This document shows positions 16,353 to 24,567 of a stretch of DNA of 64,000 nt, one piece after another (within the stretch, counting starts at the first letter, position 1; each line of letters opens with the position of its first letter). The notes beneath the pieces were generated by a model that ran no database searches, had not been told where the DNA came from, and saw only the letters and a list, made by a program, of their open reading frames with translations. This DNA is from Vibrio qingdaonensis (GTDB lineage Bacteria; Pseudomonadota; Gammaproteobacteria; Enterobacterales; Vibrionaceae). Made by a program: the position numbers and the translations under genes. Where the stretch lies: assembly GCF_026191675.1 (NCBI RefSeq), contig NZ_JAKRRY010000013.1, positions 57,921 to 121,920 on the forward strand, given 5' to 3'.

Positions 16353-16841
16353 CTACTGCACGACATATTTAGTCAGGAGTACATCGTCAATATCGCGTAC
16401 GAGATCCGTTTTCTCGAACGCGCCAAGCACGGTCACTTTGACTTCATCTTGCAGCATTGCTAGCGCATTTTCACCGTGCAGCTCCTCATAGGTTTTTTGG
16501 CTAAAGAGGTTGAGCATGGCGTTGCGAACTACGGGCATGTAGTCATTAATATTTTCCATACGCTCTGGACGACGGGTTTCAATGGCAAGCTCTAGCATGA
16601 CAAAGTGAGTTTGCTTCTTTCCTCTCACACTGAGAACTAACTTATCAAGCGCTTGAAAGCTTGGCTGTAGTTGGCGCTCTGGCTGGCTGCTAAATAACTC
16701 CGATAGCCATGAATTACTGGTCAAGGTGTTGTTCTTTTCTTGCTGTAGGTACCACGCGGTACCAAAAACCGTCCCGCCAGAGACCAATGCACTGCAGATA
16801 ATGGTGGCAATAAAAAGAGCAAAAATTTGTTGTTTGGTCAT
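16353..16841 (-). CDS. fliL: Lateral flagellar FliL (LafF)
   Basis: A 162-residue single-pass inner-membrane protein. The transmembrane helix is near the N-terminus (IFALFIATIICSALVSGGTV, residues 6-25). The periplasmic domain has FVMLELAIETRRPERMENI, MPVVRNAMLNLFSQKTYEEL and the C-terminal LTKYVVQ, as in FliL. FliL rings surround stator units and help swarming cells hold torque. It lies just before lafS and after fliK; spacing is tight. The gene is often called lafF in Vibrio parahaemolyticus. Confidence 0.92.
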   Translation of the reverse strand: MTKQQIFALFIATIICSALVSGGTVFGTAWYLQQEKNNTLTSNSWLSELFSSQPERQLQPSFQALDKLVLSVRGKKQTHFVMLELAIETRRPERMENINDYMPVVRNAMLNLFSQKTYEELHGENALAMLQDEVKVTVLGAFEKTDLVRDIDDVLLTKYVVQ

Positions 16842-16863
16842 GACCTATTTCCTTATGAATGCA

Positions 16864-17934
16864 CTAGGCGTGAATGTTGAACCAGTGGCCAGAAGATGAG
16901 TGAGATGAGAAACTCGTCGGCTCCTCATGTCGTTCTCGTGCGGCGAAGATGCCCACCTCTTCATCGCGGTTTGGCGTGTTGGAAGAAGGGTTGGAGTTGT
17001 CACCAGAACCGACTTGCACCTCGACTTGTAGAATATTTTGTTGTTGCAATTCACTGCGTAGTCGCTCCGAAACTTGCATTAACGCCTCGCGCGTTGCCGC
17101 TGCATTGGCGTTAATTTGCACACTGAGCCTATCGCCCTCGACTCTAACTGTTAGGTCGAGCTTGCCTAAATCAGGTGGGTCAAGCCGAATGCGTGCTTCT
17201 TGTAAGTTTTGCTGCGATTGCAAGGTCACACGGTCATGCAGTACCTGAAGCATCTGCTCTCCCCATTTTCCTGCTTGAGTGTCAATACGGACATTGGCCC
17301 ACTGCGCCGTACTGGCTTCTGTATGGCTGCTGACCGCTGGCGGCGCTGGAGAATGCGAGGCTGATGGGTTACTAGCGGCAGTTGCCGTCATTAGTAATGA
17401 AGGAATGTCATTACCCAATGGTGACGTATTGAGTCGCGAGTGGGCTAGCGCCGTTGTATGAGCCTGTAGTCCAAGCGATGCTTCAAAAGATCGCCCTGTA
17501 GACTGACTCGGCGTGCTTACTCTGGCGTCAATAAGTGGACTACTCCCCTGTTCAGGAAGATGAGCTTGAGCCTGCAGAACGCCGTTTTGAATGGTACGGC
17601 CTTGTGTCGCCAGCGTCATATTATGTCGCGCGTTCGGTGGTGCGTGAAATGCTCCGTCACTGGGATGGTGAGGCGTGAGCGGCAATGCCGTGGTTAATGC
17701 TGGGGCTAGCGTATCTGCGGTGGCATTCATGGCTATCGCGTCGCTAGGCAGCGCATCCGCTTCATTTGATGATGACGGTTCGGTTTTTTTGTCGCCGACC
17801 AATTTTTTGAATGACGCGGGCGGGTTTTGTCGCGCATTTTCTTGGCTGGATGGGGCGATAGAGCGCTCACCCTCAGTTCCCCGATGTGGTGTCGTTTGAG
17901 TCGTACTATTAGTTGCTGCAGGTATCGTTACCAT
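16864..17934 (-). CDS. fliK: Lateral hook-length control protein FliK (LafE)
   Basis: A 356-residue secreted ruler and substrate-specificity switch. The first about 230 residues are serine/threonine/alanine/proline-rich and of low complexity, as in FliK N-domains. The conserved C-terminal core, WGEQMLQVLHDRVTLQSQQN and LQEARIRLDPPDLGKLDLTV with VEGDRLSVQINANAAATREA (about 235-310), contacts FlhB. GGAG is seen six bases before the ATG at 17934. It would stop hook export by acting on FlhB at 24568-25695. The gene is called lafE in Vibrio parahaemolyticus. Confidence 0.92.
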   Translation of the reverse strand: MVTIPAATNSTTQTTPHRGTEGERSIAPSSQENARQNPPASFKKLVGDKKTEPSSSNEADALPSDAIAMNATADTLAPALTTALPLTPHHPSDGAFHAPPNARHNMTLATQGRTIQNGVLQAQAHLPEQGSSPLIDARVSTPSQSTGRSFEASLGLQAHTTALAHSRLNTSPLGNDIPSLLMTATAASNPSASHSPAPPAVSSHTEASTAQWANVRIDTQAGKWGEQMLQVLHDRVTLQSQQNLQEARIRLDPPDLGKLDLTVRVEGDRLSVQINANAAATREALMQVSERLRSELQQQNILQVEVQVGSGDNSNPSSNTPNRDEEVGIFAARERHEEPTSFSSHSSSGHWFNIHA

Positions 17935-17937
17935 GGG

Positions 17938-18261
17938 TTACTCCAGACTCATCGCGAGTTGATAAGCTTGCGCCCGTTCTTTTTGCTCATCGGCTTCACC
18001 AAGCTGCGTTTTTAACGCATTGGTCGCTTCAGAAAGCGCAATAAATGCTCGTAAGTGCGCTTGTTTTGCCCGCTCTATCTCAGCGGCTAAACGTGGGTCT
18101 TGGCGACCTCCTTTAGTAAAAGGATCATGGGTGACCAAAAGCTCCCTAAGCTGCACGTCGTAGCGCTGAAGGGTGGGCCAGTCTTGTGTTTTTGTCGCAA
18201 TTTCAATGAGTTGACTTAGGTGTCGAAATCGCTCAGGGGACACCTTATGCGTGTTTGCCAA
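17938..18261 (-). CDS. fliT: Lateral flagellar FliT-like chaperone (LafD)
   Basis: A 107-residue helical cytoplasmic protein in the position of fliT/lafD, directly after fliS. FliT binds the cap protein FliD for export. Sequence is mainly helical, with a heptad-like C-terminal part (about 60-105, AEIERAKQAHLRAFIALSEA), but FliT proteins are poorly conserved, so the call rests on size, helical content and context. It overlaps the fliS gene end by 17 bp and is followed by fliK after three bases. Confidence 0.75.
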   Translation of the reverse strand: MANTHKVSPERFRHLSQLIEIATKTQDWPTLQRYDVQLRELLVTHDPFTKGGRQDPRLAAEIERAKQAHLRAFIALSEATNALKTQLGEADEQKERAQAYQLAMSLE

Positions 18262-18631
18262 AATTCAGCCACCCCTCTTTGATTGTGCCCATGACGCGCT
18301 CTACATTCGTCAGCTTGTCGATATCGTTGTTGACGCTTGCCTGATACAGTTCCACTTGGCAAAAGTCATACAGTTGATGCAGGTTTTCAGCAATTTCGCC
18401 GCCAGCTTCTAAGTCCAATGCACTGTCGAGACCGACTAAAATATTCATGCTCTTGCTGATGCCATCGCCTTTTTCGGCGAGGCGACCTGCAGTGATATGA
18501 CCGCGCACACGTTCTACCTCATCAAGCAACCCATCAATGAGCATGATGACGAGTTGATGAGGGCTAGCCGCGGCCGCTTGAGCGTTTAAGTCAACCTGTT
18601 GATAAGAGTCGTAGCCTGAGTCCATTAGCAT
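18245..18631 (-). CDS. fliS: Lateral flagellin chaperone FliS (LafC)
   Basis: A 128-residue four-helix chaperone that keeps flagellin (LafA) unfolded until export. The motif AQAAAASPHQLVIMLIDGLL (about residues 16-35) and the later QLYDFCQVELYQASVNND and VMGTIKEGW are FliS hallmarks. AAGGAG lies 9 nt before the ATG. It sits between fliD and fliT with a 17-bp overlap into fliT. Called lafC in Vibrio parahaemolyticus. Confidence 0.94.
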   Translation of the reverse strand: MLMDSGYDSYQQVDLNAQAAAASPHQLVIMLIDGLLDEVERVRGHITAGRLAEKGDGISKSMNILVGLDSALDLEAGGEIAENLHQLYDFCQVELYQASVNNDIDKLTNVERVMGTIKEGWLNFGKHA

Positions 18632-18649
18632 TTTTATTGTCTCCTTGGG

Positions 18650-19987
18650 TTAACCAAACATGCCCATGGTTTGATTCATTTGGGTCATTAAGGTATTCAT
18701 TTGGGTAAATTGTTTTAGATAACGGTTGTAAGCCATGTCGTATTTGCGATCTAACGTGCTCTGCTTATCGTCAATGCGTGAGATATTTTGCTGTAAGCTA
18801 TCTTTACGGCTTTTAAACAAGCCAGAGGTCGATTGTAAGAACGGGTTTGCCATCGCATCGATAGAATCGAGAAGGTTACCTTCACCGTTGAACATGGCCT
18901 CGAGGGCGGCGCTATTATTGGTTTGTGCTTCTTCAAATTTGCTGGCATCTAATGTCATGGTGCCACTGCGATCGAGCGTGATACCCACTTGGCTTAAGCG
19001 CATGCCCTCGAACTCGCCTCGAACTAAGCTGGTTAACTGACTCTCAATTGAACGCAGGGTTGGGTCACTGGCTAATACGCCACGCGATTTATCTTCGCCG
19101 CCAATGCCAGTGTGCTCGTCAATGGTGGACATTAGGGTGTTGTAGGCGTCGATAAATTGATTAACTTGCTCTTTGGTCGCTTCAGAATCTGCGCCAATAT
19201 TGAGGGTGAGGGGAGCCTCACCAGATACTTGAGCTTTGCTGACCGTGAGATCAACGCCATCAATCACGCCAGTAAAGGTATTGCTGCTGTTTTCTAGTTT
19301 GAGGCCTGTTCCTTCGGCACCAAGCCAAATGACCGCATCTTGTGGCGTGCTGATGTTGCTGGTGTTAGTGAACGCATCCTCAAACCATGTTGATCCAGTG
19401 CCGGAGGCGGAAACATTGATGGTATTGGCGACGCCGGTTTCCGTGCTCGATAACATAAAGTGTGTCTGGCCGTTGGAGCGAACCAGTGTTGCGTTGATGC
19501 CCGGGTTGTCTGGGTCGTTGTTGATCGCGGAAACAAGATCCGTCATCGTTGCTTTGCCATCTCCGTCTGTGTCTAGCGTAGAGAGATCAACCGATAAGCT
19601 TTCACCGTTAATAGTAAAGTCGAGCGTACCCGTTGTAGGTACTTCGGTGGTTGAATCCAGATTGGCTGGCATGCCCGTTGATAGCTGATGTGCGGTTGCG
19701 ACTTGCTCCACAAAAACTTGATAACTTCCAGCCATCGCACTGGCATCCGCTTTGGCGCTAAAGAACCCTTCTTGCGAAATGGAGGCACTGTTTTTAATGA
19801 CGTTTGAGTCAGTACTATTCATTGCATTGACGGCGGTTCTAAATTCTCGAAGCGCCGACTCTACTTTACCTAATGCCGTCATTTGCGCGAGATAGCTGTC
19901 CGCTTGCATTTGGTAGCGGTTCTGAAATGGCTGCACGTCATAAGTCGCGAGCTGGGTTGCCATAGTAATGGGGTCTAATGAACTCAT
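18650..19987 (-). CDS. fliD: Lateral filament cap protein FliD (LafB, HAP2)
   Basis: A 445-residue cap protein that sits at the filament tip and folds each incoming flagellin. The ATG at 19987 gives MSSLDPITMATQLATYDVQP, with AGGAG 9 nt upstream; in-frame codons further up have no ribosome-binding site. FliD_N lies at about 1-110, FliD_C at about 230-430 with INQFIDAYNTLM-like sequence (here VNQFIDAYNTLMSTIDEHTG) and the ending YLKQFTQMNTLMTQMNQTMG. First gene of the fliD-fliS-fliT-fliK-fliL-lafS-lafT-lafU run, expected to be LafS-dependent. Confidence 0.94.
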   Translation of the reverse strand: MSSLDPITMATQLATYDVQPFQNRYQMQADSYLAQMTALGKVESALREFRTAVNAMNSTDSNVIKNSASISQEGFFSAKADASAMAGSYQVFVEQVATAHQLSTGMPANLDSTTEVPTTGTLDFTINGESLSVDLSTLDTDGDGKATMTDLVSAINNDPDNPGINATLVRSNGQTHFMLSSTETGVANTINVSASGTGSTWFEDAFTNTSNISTPQDAVIWLGAEGTGLKLENSSNTFTGVIDGVDLTVSKAQVSGEAPLTLNIGADSEATKEQVNQFIDAYNTLMSTIDEHTGIGGEDKSRGVLASDPTLRSIESQLTSLVRGEFEGMRLSQVGITLDRSGTMTLDASKFEEAQTNNSAALEAMFNGEGNLLDSIDAMANPFLQSTSGLFKSRKDSLQQNISRIDDKQSTLDRKYDMAYNRYLKQFTQMNTLMTQMNQTMGMFG

Positions 19988-20411
19988 TAGAATGCTCCTA
20001 ATCATGCTGGCTGTATGATTGTGAACAGCACAGAGGTGAACAGTAAATAAATCAAGATGCATGCCATGATTTATTTTGTTTTAAATCAGTTGTTTATGTT
20101 TTTTTATTTGTAAGTGGCGGAAGTCTGTTTTCCAGTGGATGATTTCCGCTTTCCGCGAATAATGGTTTTTCACTAGAACAATAAGGCGGCTGATATCATG
20201 GGCGTGTTAATTGCAGTGACGGATTCGTTTTGAATTGTGGGATATGGGTTCCGAATTACGACGACTTAGGTGTGGGTAGCTTGGTACAAAAAAACCTCCC
20301 GAAGGAGGTTAAGGACGGATGAAGAGCGAATAAAGGAAAACTCTTCGTATCCACAATAACGGCTGGGCTAGACGGGGTGTCATCACATCCGTTATCAAGG
20401 ATGGGGTAAAA
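19988..20411. other. lafA-fliD intergenic region (424 bp)
   Basis: It holds the lafA terminator near its right end (20284-20312) and the fliD promoter region at its left. No open reading frame of note is present. On the minus strand the element CTGGAAA-N8-CCGCC (plus coordinates 20116-20135) lies about 130 bp before fliD and recurs with identical spacing upstream of lafA. Stretches around 20080-20115 are T-rich. Confidence 0.6.
20284..20312 (-). terminator. lafA transcription terminator
   Basis: On the minus strand AACCTCC and GGAGGTT (plus 20293-20299 and 20304-20310) form a 7-bp GC-rich stem with a 4-nt loop (TTCG on that strand), followed by a run of T. It lies about 100 bp after the lafA stop, as expected for a strongly expressed flagellin gene. 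Confidence 0.9.
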
Positions 20412-21287
20412 TTAGCGAAGCAGTGACATTGCCATACCAGGTAGCTGGTTAGTTTGCGATAGTACCGTTGTACCTGCTTGCATCAGCATTTGGTTCTTCG
20501 TCATATTTGAAGATTCAACGGCGAAGTCAGCATCGGTGATACGGCCTTTTGCCGCGGAGGTATTCTCAACCATGTTACCTAGGTTCACGATAGTGTGTTC
20601 TAGACGGTTGATGTTTGCACCGAGGCTCGCTCGAGCTGCGCCAACAGTGTCTATTGAAGCTTCGATGGTAGCCAGGATCCCGGCATCGCTAACATTGACA
20701 GGAGTTGTACCTGTATTTGCTACATCGGCATAAGCCGTGAGACTAGTAACTGCTGCACCTACCTTACCATCAACAGAAGTTGATAAATCTAACTGCTCAT
20801 TAGCTGTTGAACCAATTTGGAAAACAAGGCCGCCGCCTTTAATACCGTCTCCGGTCCCCGCGACTGCTTGACCGAATAGAGTATCACCAGCATATTGCGT
20901 ATTGTTCATTACATTCGCGAGCTCTTCACCTAATTGAAGAAACTCTTCGTTTAGAGCTGTAACATCTTTGGCTGCGTTTGAACCATTTGCCGCTTGAATT
21001 GCGATATCGTTCATTCGATAAAGTATATTAGTTGCTTCATCAAATGAGCCTTCAGCAGTTTGTAGCATAGAGATGCCATCTTGCGCGTTTCGCATGGCAA
21101 CGTTCATACCGCGACTTTGTGACTCAAGACGGTTAGAGATTTGAAGGCCTGCTGCATCATCTGCTGCAGAGTTAATACGATAACCTGTGCTCAAACGTTC
21201 CATTGCAGTGTTTAATAGGCCGTTAGTATTGTTTAGTGTATTTTGTGTCACTAGCGACGCGTAGTTCGTGTGCATTGATAAAGCCAT
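20412..21287 (-). CDS. lafA: Lateral flagellin LafA
   Basis: A 291-residue flagellin, the single filament subunit in this locus. The ATG at 21287 gives [20 protein letters not shown], with AAGGAG eight bases upstream; a longer in-frame start upstream lacks support. N-terminal D0/D1: [20 protein letters not shown] followed by [10 protein letters not shown]-terminal: [20 protein letters not shown] with [11 protein letters not shown]. The variable centre is short (about 150-220), as in lateral flagellins of about 280-290 residues. Expected client of FliS and substrate of FliD. It stands alone with its own promoter region and terminator; sigma-28 (LafS) control is known for the family and inferred here. 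Confidence 0.96.
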   Translation of the reverse strand: MALSMHTNYASLVTQNTLNNTNGLLNTAMERLSTGYRINSAADDAAGLQISNRLESQSRGMNVAMRNAQDGISMLQTAEGSFDEATNILYRMNDIAIQAANGSNAAKDVTALNEEFLQLGEELANVMNNTQYAGDTLFGQAVAGTGDGIKGGGLVFQIGSTANEQLDLSTSVDGKVGAAVTSLTAYADVANTGTTPVNVSDAGILATIEASIDTVGAARASLGANINRLEHTIVNLGNMVENTSAAKGRITDADFAVESSNMTKNQMLMQAGTTVLSQTNQLPGMAMSLLR

Positions 21288-21351
21288 TGTCGTTCTCCTT
21301 GAATCACTATCAATTTGGGACATTCGCCCCGCTCACTAACAAGAGGCGGTC

Positions 21352-21372
21352 AGTTAATTTCTAGGATTAACT
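21352..21372. promoter_or_regulatory. Inverted repeat in the lafA upstream region
   Basis: AGTTAAT (21352-21358) and ATTAACT (21366-21372) form a perfect 7-bp inverted repeat with a 7-nt spacer, 65 bp upstream of the lafA ATG. It overlaps the CTAGAAA part of the element shared with fliD. It could be an operator or part of the lafA promoter; no regulator can be named. Confidence 0.4.
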
Positions 21373-21475
21373 CAAAAGTGAAAAAAATAGCCAAATTGTT
21401 GAAATTGGGCGTAAATGTGTGAGGTTGGTTCAAGGGAAGGGGGTAAATTCGGTTTATGGGTATAGAGCGGTTTCT

Positions 21476-21491
21476 GGTGCCTAGCGCCTAG
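21476..21491. repeat. 16-bp repeat, copy 2
   Basis: GGTGCCTAGCGCCTAG, identical to 4624-4639. It lies in the gap between lafA and the degenerate EAL gene. Confidence 0.6.
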
Positions 21492-21575
21492 AGGGGAGGA
21501 AGAGAGTTGAAAGTGGGTCGACATTCTTCGCTTTCGTTGACGATAATTATTCGTCCCACATGATCTCCTCGAACC

Positions 21576-22388
21576 TCACATCACTTCATTATGCGCATCG
21601 CCAAACGATTTAAATGACATGGCGGTGGGTAAGTCGCTGAAATAGCCAAAATAATAGCTCGCCCCAAGTCGTTTGAATTGCGTTAACTCTTCTTGACTGC
21701 AGATACGGCCTGCCACCCATTTTATTTTATGTAGCCGACAAAAACGCACTAATGGTAATAAGGCGCTGCGATCTTGTTTACTCTCAATGGTAACTGCGAC
21801 TTTAAAGGCATCCGGGGCGAGTGGCAGTAAACGGTCGAGTTGCATTTGTGATGGTGAGATATCAAACCATAATGCGTAGGCGTATTCTTTGAGCGTGTCG
21901 CTGAGTGGTTGAGTATCGGGATGCAGCGTACTCGTCTCACTTAATTGCAACGAGGGGATGATGTGATAAAACGCACCAGCATGAAAACGTATGATTTGTT
22001 TTAGGAAGAACTGCCCTTGTTGCCACAGCAGCGCATCGTGGCTGATGGGAACGACCACATTGCTGATGAGGTCAGGGTGGAATGTTTCAATCTGGAATTT
22101 AGTTTGTCGCACTGCCAAATATAAGCTGTAGAGATCCAAGCAAAATCGCATCGACGTCGACAAATCGAATTGATAAACACTTTGCTCGCTATGACTGCCA
22201 AAGCGCAGAGTAAGATGTTGATATTCAATATCTCCACTATTGGTGTCTCGAATCGCCTGACAGGCATGATGAATGTCGTTGGCTTCGAACGCAGAAAATA
22301 TCAACTGGTCGTCTTCCGTGACGACGTGCTGACCGATCAATTGGCTGAGATAGTAATACAGCGCTTGATTTGAAGTGAGATTATCCAA
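21576..22388 (-). CDS. Degenerate EAL-domain protein in the lateral flagellum locus (LafV/YdiV-like)
   Basis: A 270-residue soluble protein with an EAL fold that has lost its catalytic signature. The late part WVAGRICSQEELTQFKRLGA with SYYFGYF matches the EAL ending (AEGVET..QL..LG.D..QGY), but the glutamate of AEGVE is missing, the EAL motif itself reads about QHL, and DDFGTG is replaced by WFDISPS. It is unlikely to hydrolyse c-di-GMP and may bind protein or nucleotide, like YdiV of enterics. I recall a gene lafV with an EAL domain in the Vibrio parahaemolyticus lateral cluster; orthology is inferred. The start is a TTG at 22388 with TAGGA five bases upstream, overlapping the flhA stop by eight bases. 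Confidence 0.7.
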   Translation of the reverse strand: MDNLTSNQALYYYLSQLIGQHVVTEDDQLIFSAFEANDIHHACQAIRDTNSGDIEYQHLTLRFGSHSEQSVYQFDLSTSMRFCLDLYSLYLAVRQTKFQIETFHPDLISNVVVPISHDALLWQQGQFFLKQIIRFHAGAFYHIIPSLQLSETSTLHPDTQPLSDTLKEYAYALWFDISPSQMQLDRLLPLAPDAFKVAVTIESKQDRSALLPLVRFCRLHKIKWVAGRICSQEELTQFKRLGASYYFGYFSDLPTAMSFKSFGDAHNEVM

Positions 22389-24474
22389 GGTTTCCTACCA
22401 CGTTTATTTGTTTGTTGTCTGGGATTTCGTTGTATGACAGCACGGCTAGGCCTTGTGAGAAGGTGCGAGCATAGCGAGCGAGCAAGGGCCTTAATTGCGG
22501 CATCACCAATAAGATGGGCGCCAGCCCTTGTTGTTTAAGTTGCTGTTTGATTAACGGCATATTTTGTTGGAATTGATTGAGGATATTCGGCTCAATCGGG
22601 AAACTATCGAGCATCACGCTGCCGCTGGCTTGCGCCTGTTGCAGGGAGGTCATTAACATCTGTTCCAATTCATCGGACAGCGCGTACACATTTAAGTCTT
22701 TCCGTTGACCCGCGATCAAATTCACTAGTGTTCGGCGCAGCGCGCAGCGGACATCAGCGGCCAGTAAGATCGGGTCTTTGGTGTTTTCCGCCGATTCCAG
22801 CATGGTATTAGCAATGGTGCGAATATCTTTAAGGGGGACCTGATCGGCAAGTAGTTGCCTGTACACCTTTAATTGCTGTGACAGGCTTAATGCTGCACTT
22901 AATGCTTCGCAAAGTTTAGGCGCTTGTTGGCTCAATCGCAGGTTCATTGCATCGACATCATCGTGATTAAACAGCTCGGCAAGATGGGTTTTCATTATTT
23001 TACTGATATGAGTGGCAATCACGGTCGCATCGTCTACTACCTGATAACCCATATTTAGAGCTTTGGCCTTGTCTTGATGTGTTATCCATACCGCAGGTAA
23101 GTGGTAGGCAGGGTCGCTACCCAAGATGCCGTCAATTTCTCCGTAGGTTTCGCCCACTGCAATAGCCATTAATCGGTCGGGCTCAATTAAGCCTTCTTCA
23201 ATAATTTCTCCATTGAGTGACAAGGTGTATTGATTGGGTTTGAGGTTCAAATTGTCTCTAATAGCAACTTCTGGCAGTAAATACCCCACTTGCTCGGAGA
23301 GGTTTTTACGTACCCCTCGAATACGCTGCGCCAGTGGTGCACCTTGTTCTTTATTGACCAGGTGGACTAAGCGATAGCCTAGCGCTAATGATAAGCTGTG
23401 GACGTGCGGAATATCTTCCCAAGCCAATGCAACGTCAGGATTGTCGTGCATGACTTGAGAGATCGCCGCGACTTCATCCAGTTGTGGATCGGCAGGGGTG
23501 GATTTGGATTGTCGCCAGCCAGCAAAGCCAAGCGCTGCGGCAAAGGTAAAGAATGCCAGATGAGGCATGCCGGGAACCATGCCGATGATCAACATGACGG
23601 TTGCCACCGTAAATAAGGTCGATGGGGTCGCCAGTAATTGCTTTTGCATGGTCTCAGCCATGCTATTTTCGCTGTCATTAATACGCGTCACGATAATGGC
23701 AGCTGAGGTAGCAAGTAACAAAGACGGAATTTGTGCGACTAGGCCATCACCGATGGTGAGTAGAGCATAGGTTTTAAAGGCTTCTGAGGCGGCAAGACCG
23801 TGCTCAAATACCCCGATACTGATACCACCAATAATATTAATGAACAGAATCATTAAACCGGCGATGGCGTCACCACGAACAAACTTTGAAGCGCCGTCCA
23901 TAGAGCCGTGGAAGTCGGCCTCGTTTGCGACTTCTTGTCGACGTTGTCTTGCCGATTCTTGATCGATTAACCCTGCATTTAGGTCGGCATCGATAGCCAT
24001 CTGTTTACCCGGTAGCGCATCGAGAGTGAAGCGCGCAGACACTTCGGAAATACGTTCGCCACCTTTGGTGATTACCACAAAGTTGATGATCATCAAAATG
24101 ACAAATATCACCATACCGACGACGTAGTTGCCGCCGATCACTACTTCACCAAAGGCTTGAATCACTTTACCCGCCGCATCGCCACCTTGATGCCCTTCCA
24201 AGAGAACGATTCGGGTGGAGGCGACATTGAGCGTTAATCGCATGAGCGTCGCGATAAGCAAAATGGTCGGGAAGATAGAGAAATCTAATGGCCGTTTCGC
24301 GGTCGTGCTGACCAGCAACACCAGTATCGCGAGGACAATGTTGAAGGTAAACAAAGCATCCAACAACAAAGGTGGTAGTGGCAAAATGACCATCGCCAGA
24401 ATCATCAGCAGCACCACAGGGATACCAATGTACCCTTTGCTGGTTTGCTGAAGTTGTTTGATTCGGTTCAACAT
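22381..24474 (-). CDS. flhA: Lateral flagellar export gate protein FlhA
   Basis: A 697-residue inner-membrane export gate subunit. The N-terminal about 310 residues hold eight hydrophobic segments and the FHIPEP signature region (DLNAGLIDQESARQRRQEVA, then GSMDGASKFVRGDAIAGL). The C-terminal cytoplasmic domain (about 340-697) binds export chaperones. Length equals typical FlhA (692-700). It follows flhB after 93 bp and overlaps the downstream EAL gene. It acts with FlhB, FliP, FliQ, FliR and the FliHIJ ATPase. Confidence 0.97.
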   Translation of the reverse strand: MLNRIKQLQQTSKGYIGIPVVLLMILAMVILPLPPLLLDALFTFNIVLAILVLLVSTTAKRPLDFSIFPTILLIATLMRLTLNVASTRIVLLEGHQGGDAAGKVIQAFGEVVIGGNYVVGMVIFVILMIINFVVITKGGERISEVSARFTLDALPGKQMAIDADLNAGLIDQESARQRRQEVANEADFHGSMDGASKFVRGDAIAGLMILFINIIGGISIGVFEHGLAASEAFKTYALLTIGDGLVAQIPSLLLATSAAIIVTRINDSENSMAETMQKQLLATPSTLFTVATVMLIIGMVPGMPHLAFFTFAAALGFAGWRQSKSTPADPQLDEVAAISQVMHDNPDVALAWEDIPHVHSLSLALGYRLVHLVNKEQGAPLAQRIRGVRKNLSEQVGYLLPEVAIRDNLNLKPNQYTLSLNGEIIEEGLIEPDRLMAIAVGETYGEIDGILGSDPAYHLPAVWITHQDKAKALNMGYQVVDDATVIATHISKIMKTHLAELFNHDDVDAMNLRLSQQAPKLCEALSAALSLSQQLKVYRQLLADQVPLKDIRTIANTMLESAENTKDPILLAADVRCALRRTLVNLIAGQRKDLNVYALSDELEQMLMTSLQQAQASGSVMLDSFPIEPNILNQFQQNMPLIKQQLKQQGLAPILLVMPQLRPLLARYARTFSQGLAVLSYNEIPDNKQINVVGNLG

Positions 24475-24567
24475 GAAGGTTCCTTTTTCTATAGTTGGCG
24501 ATGAGAGATAGTTGGCGATGAGTGATTCGTGTGTTCTGTACTCAATATAAATGCCGTAATTTCAACG

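Noticed and set aside
19236..19688. 150-codon plus-strand frame opposite fliD
   Set aside because: Antisense to a conserved gene, low-complexity Val/Ser/Leu content, no start signal.
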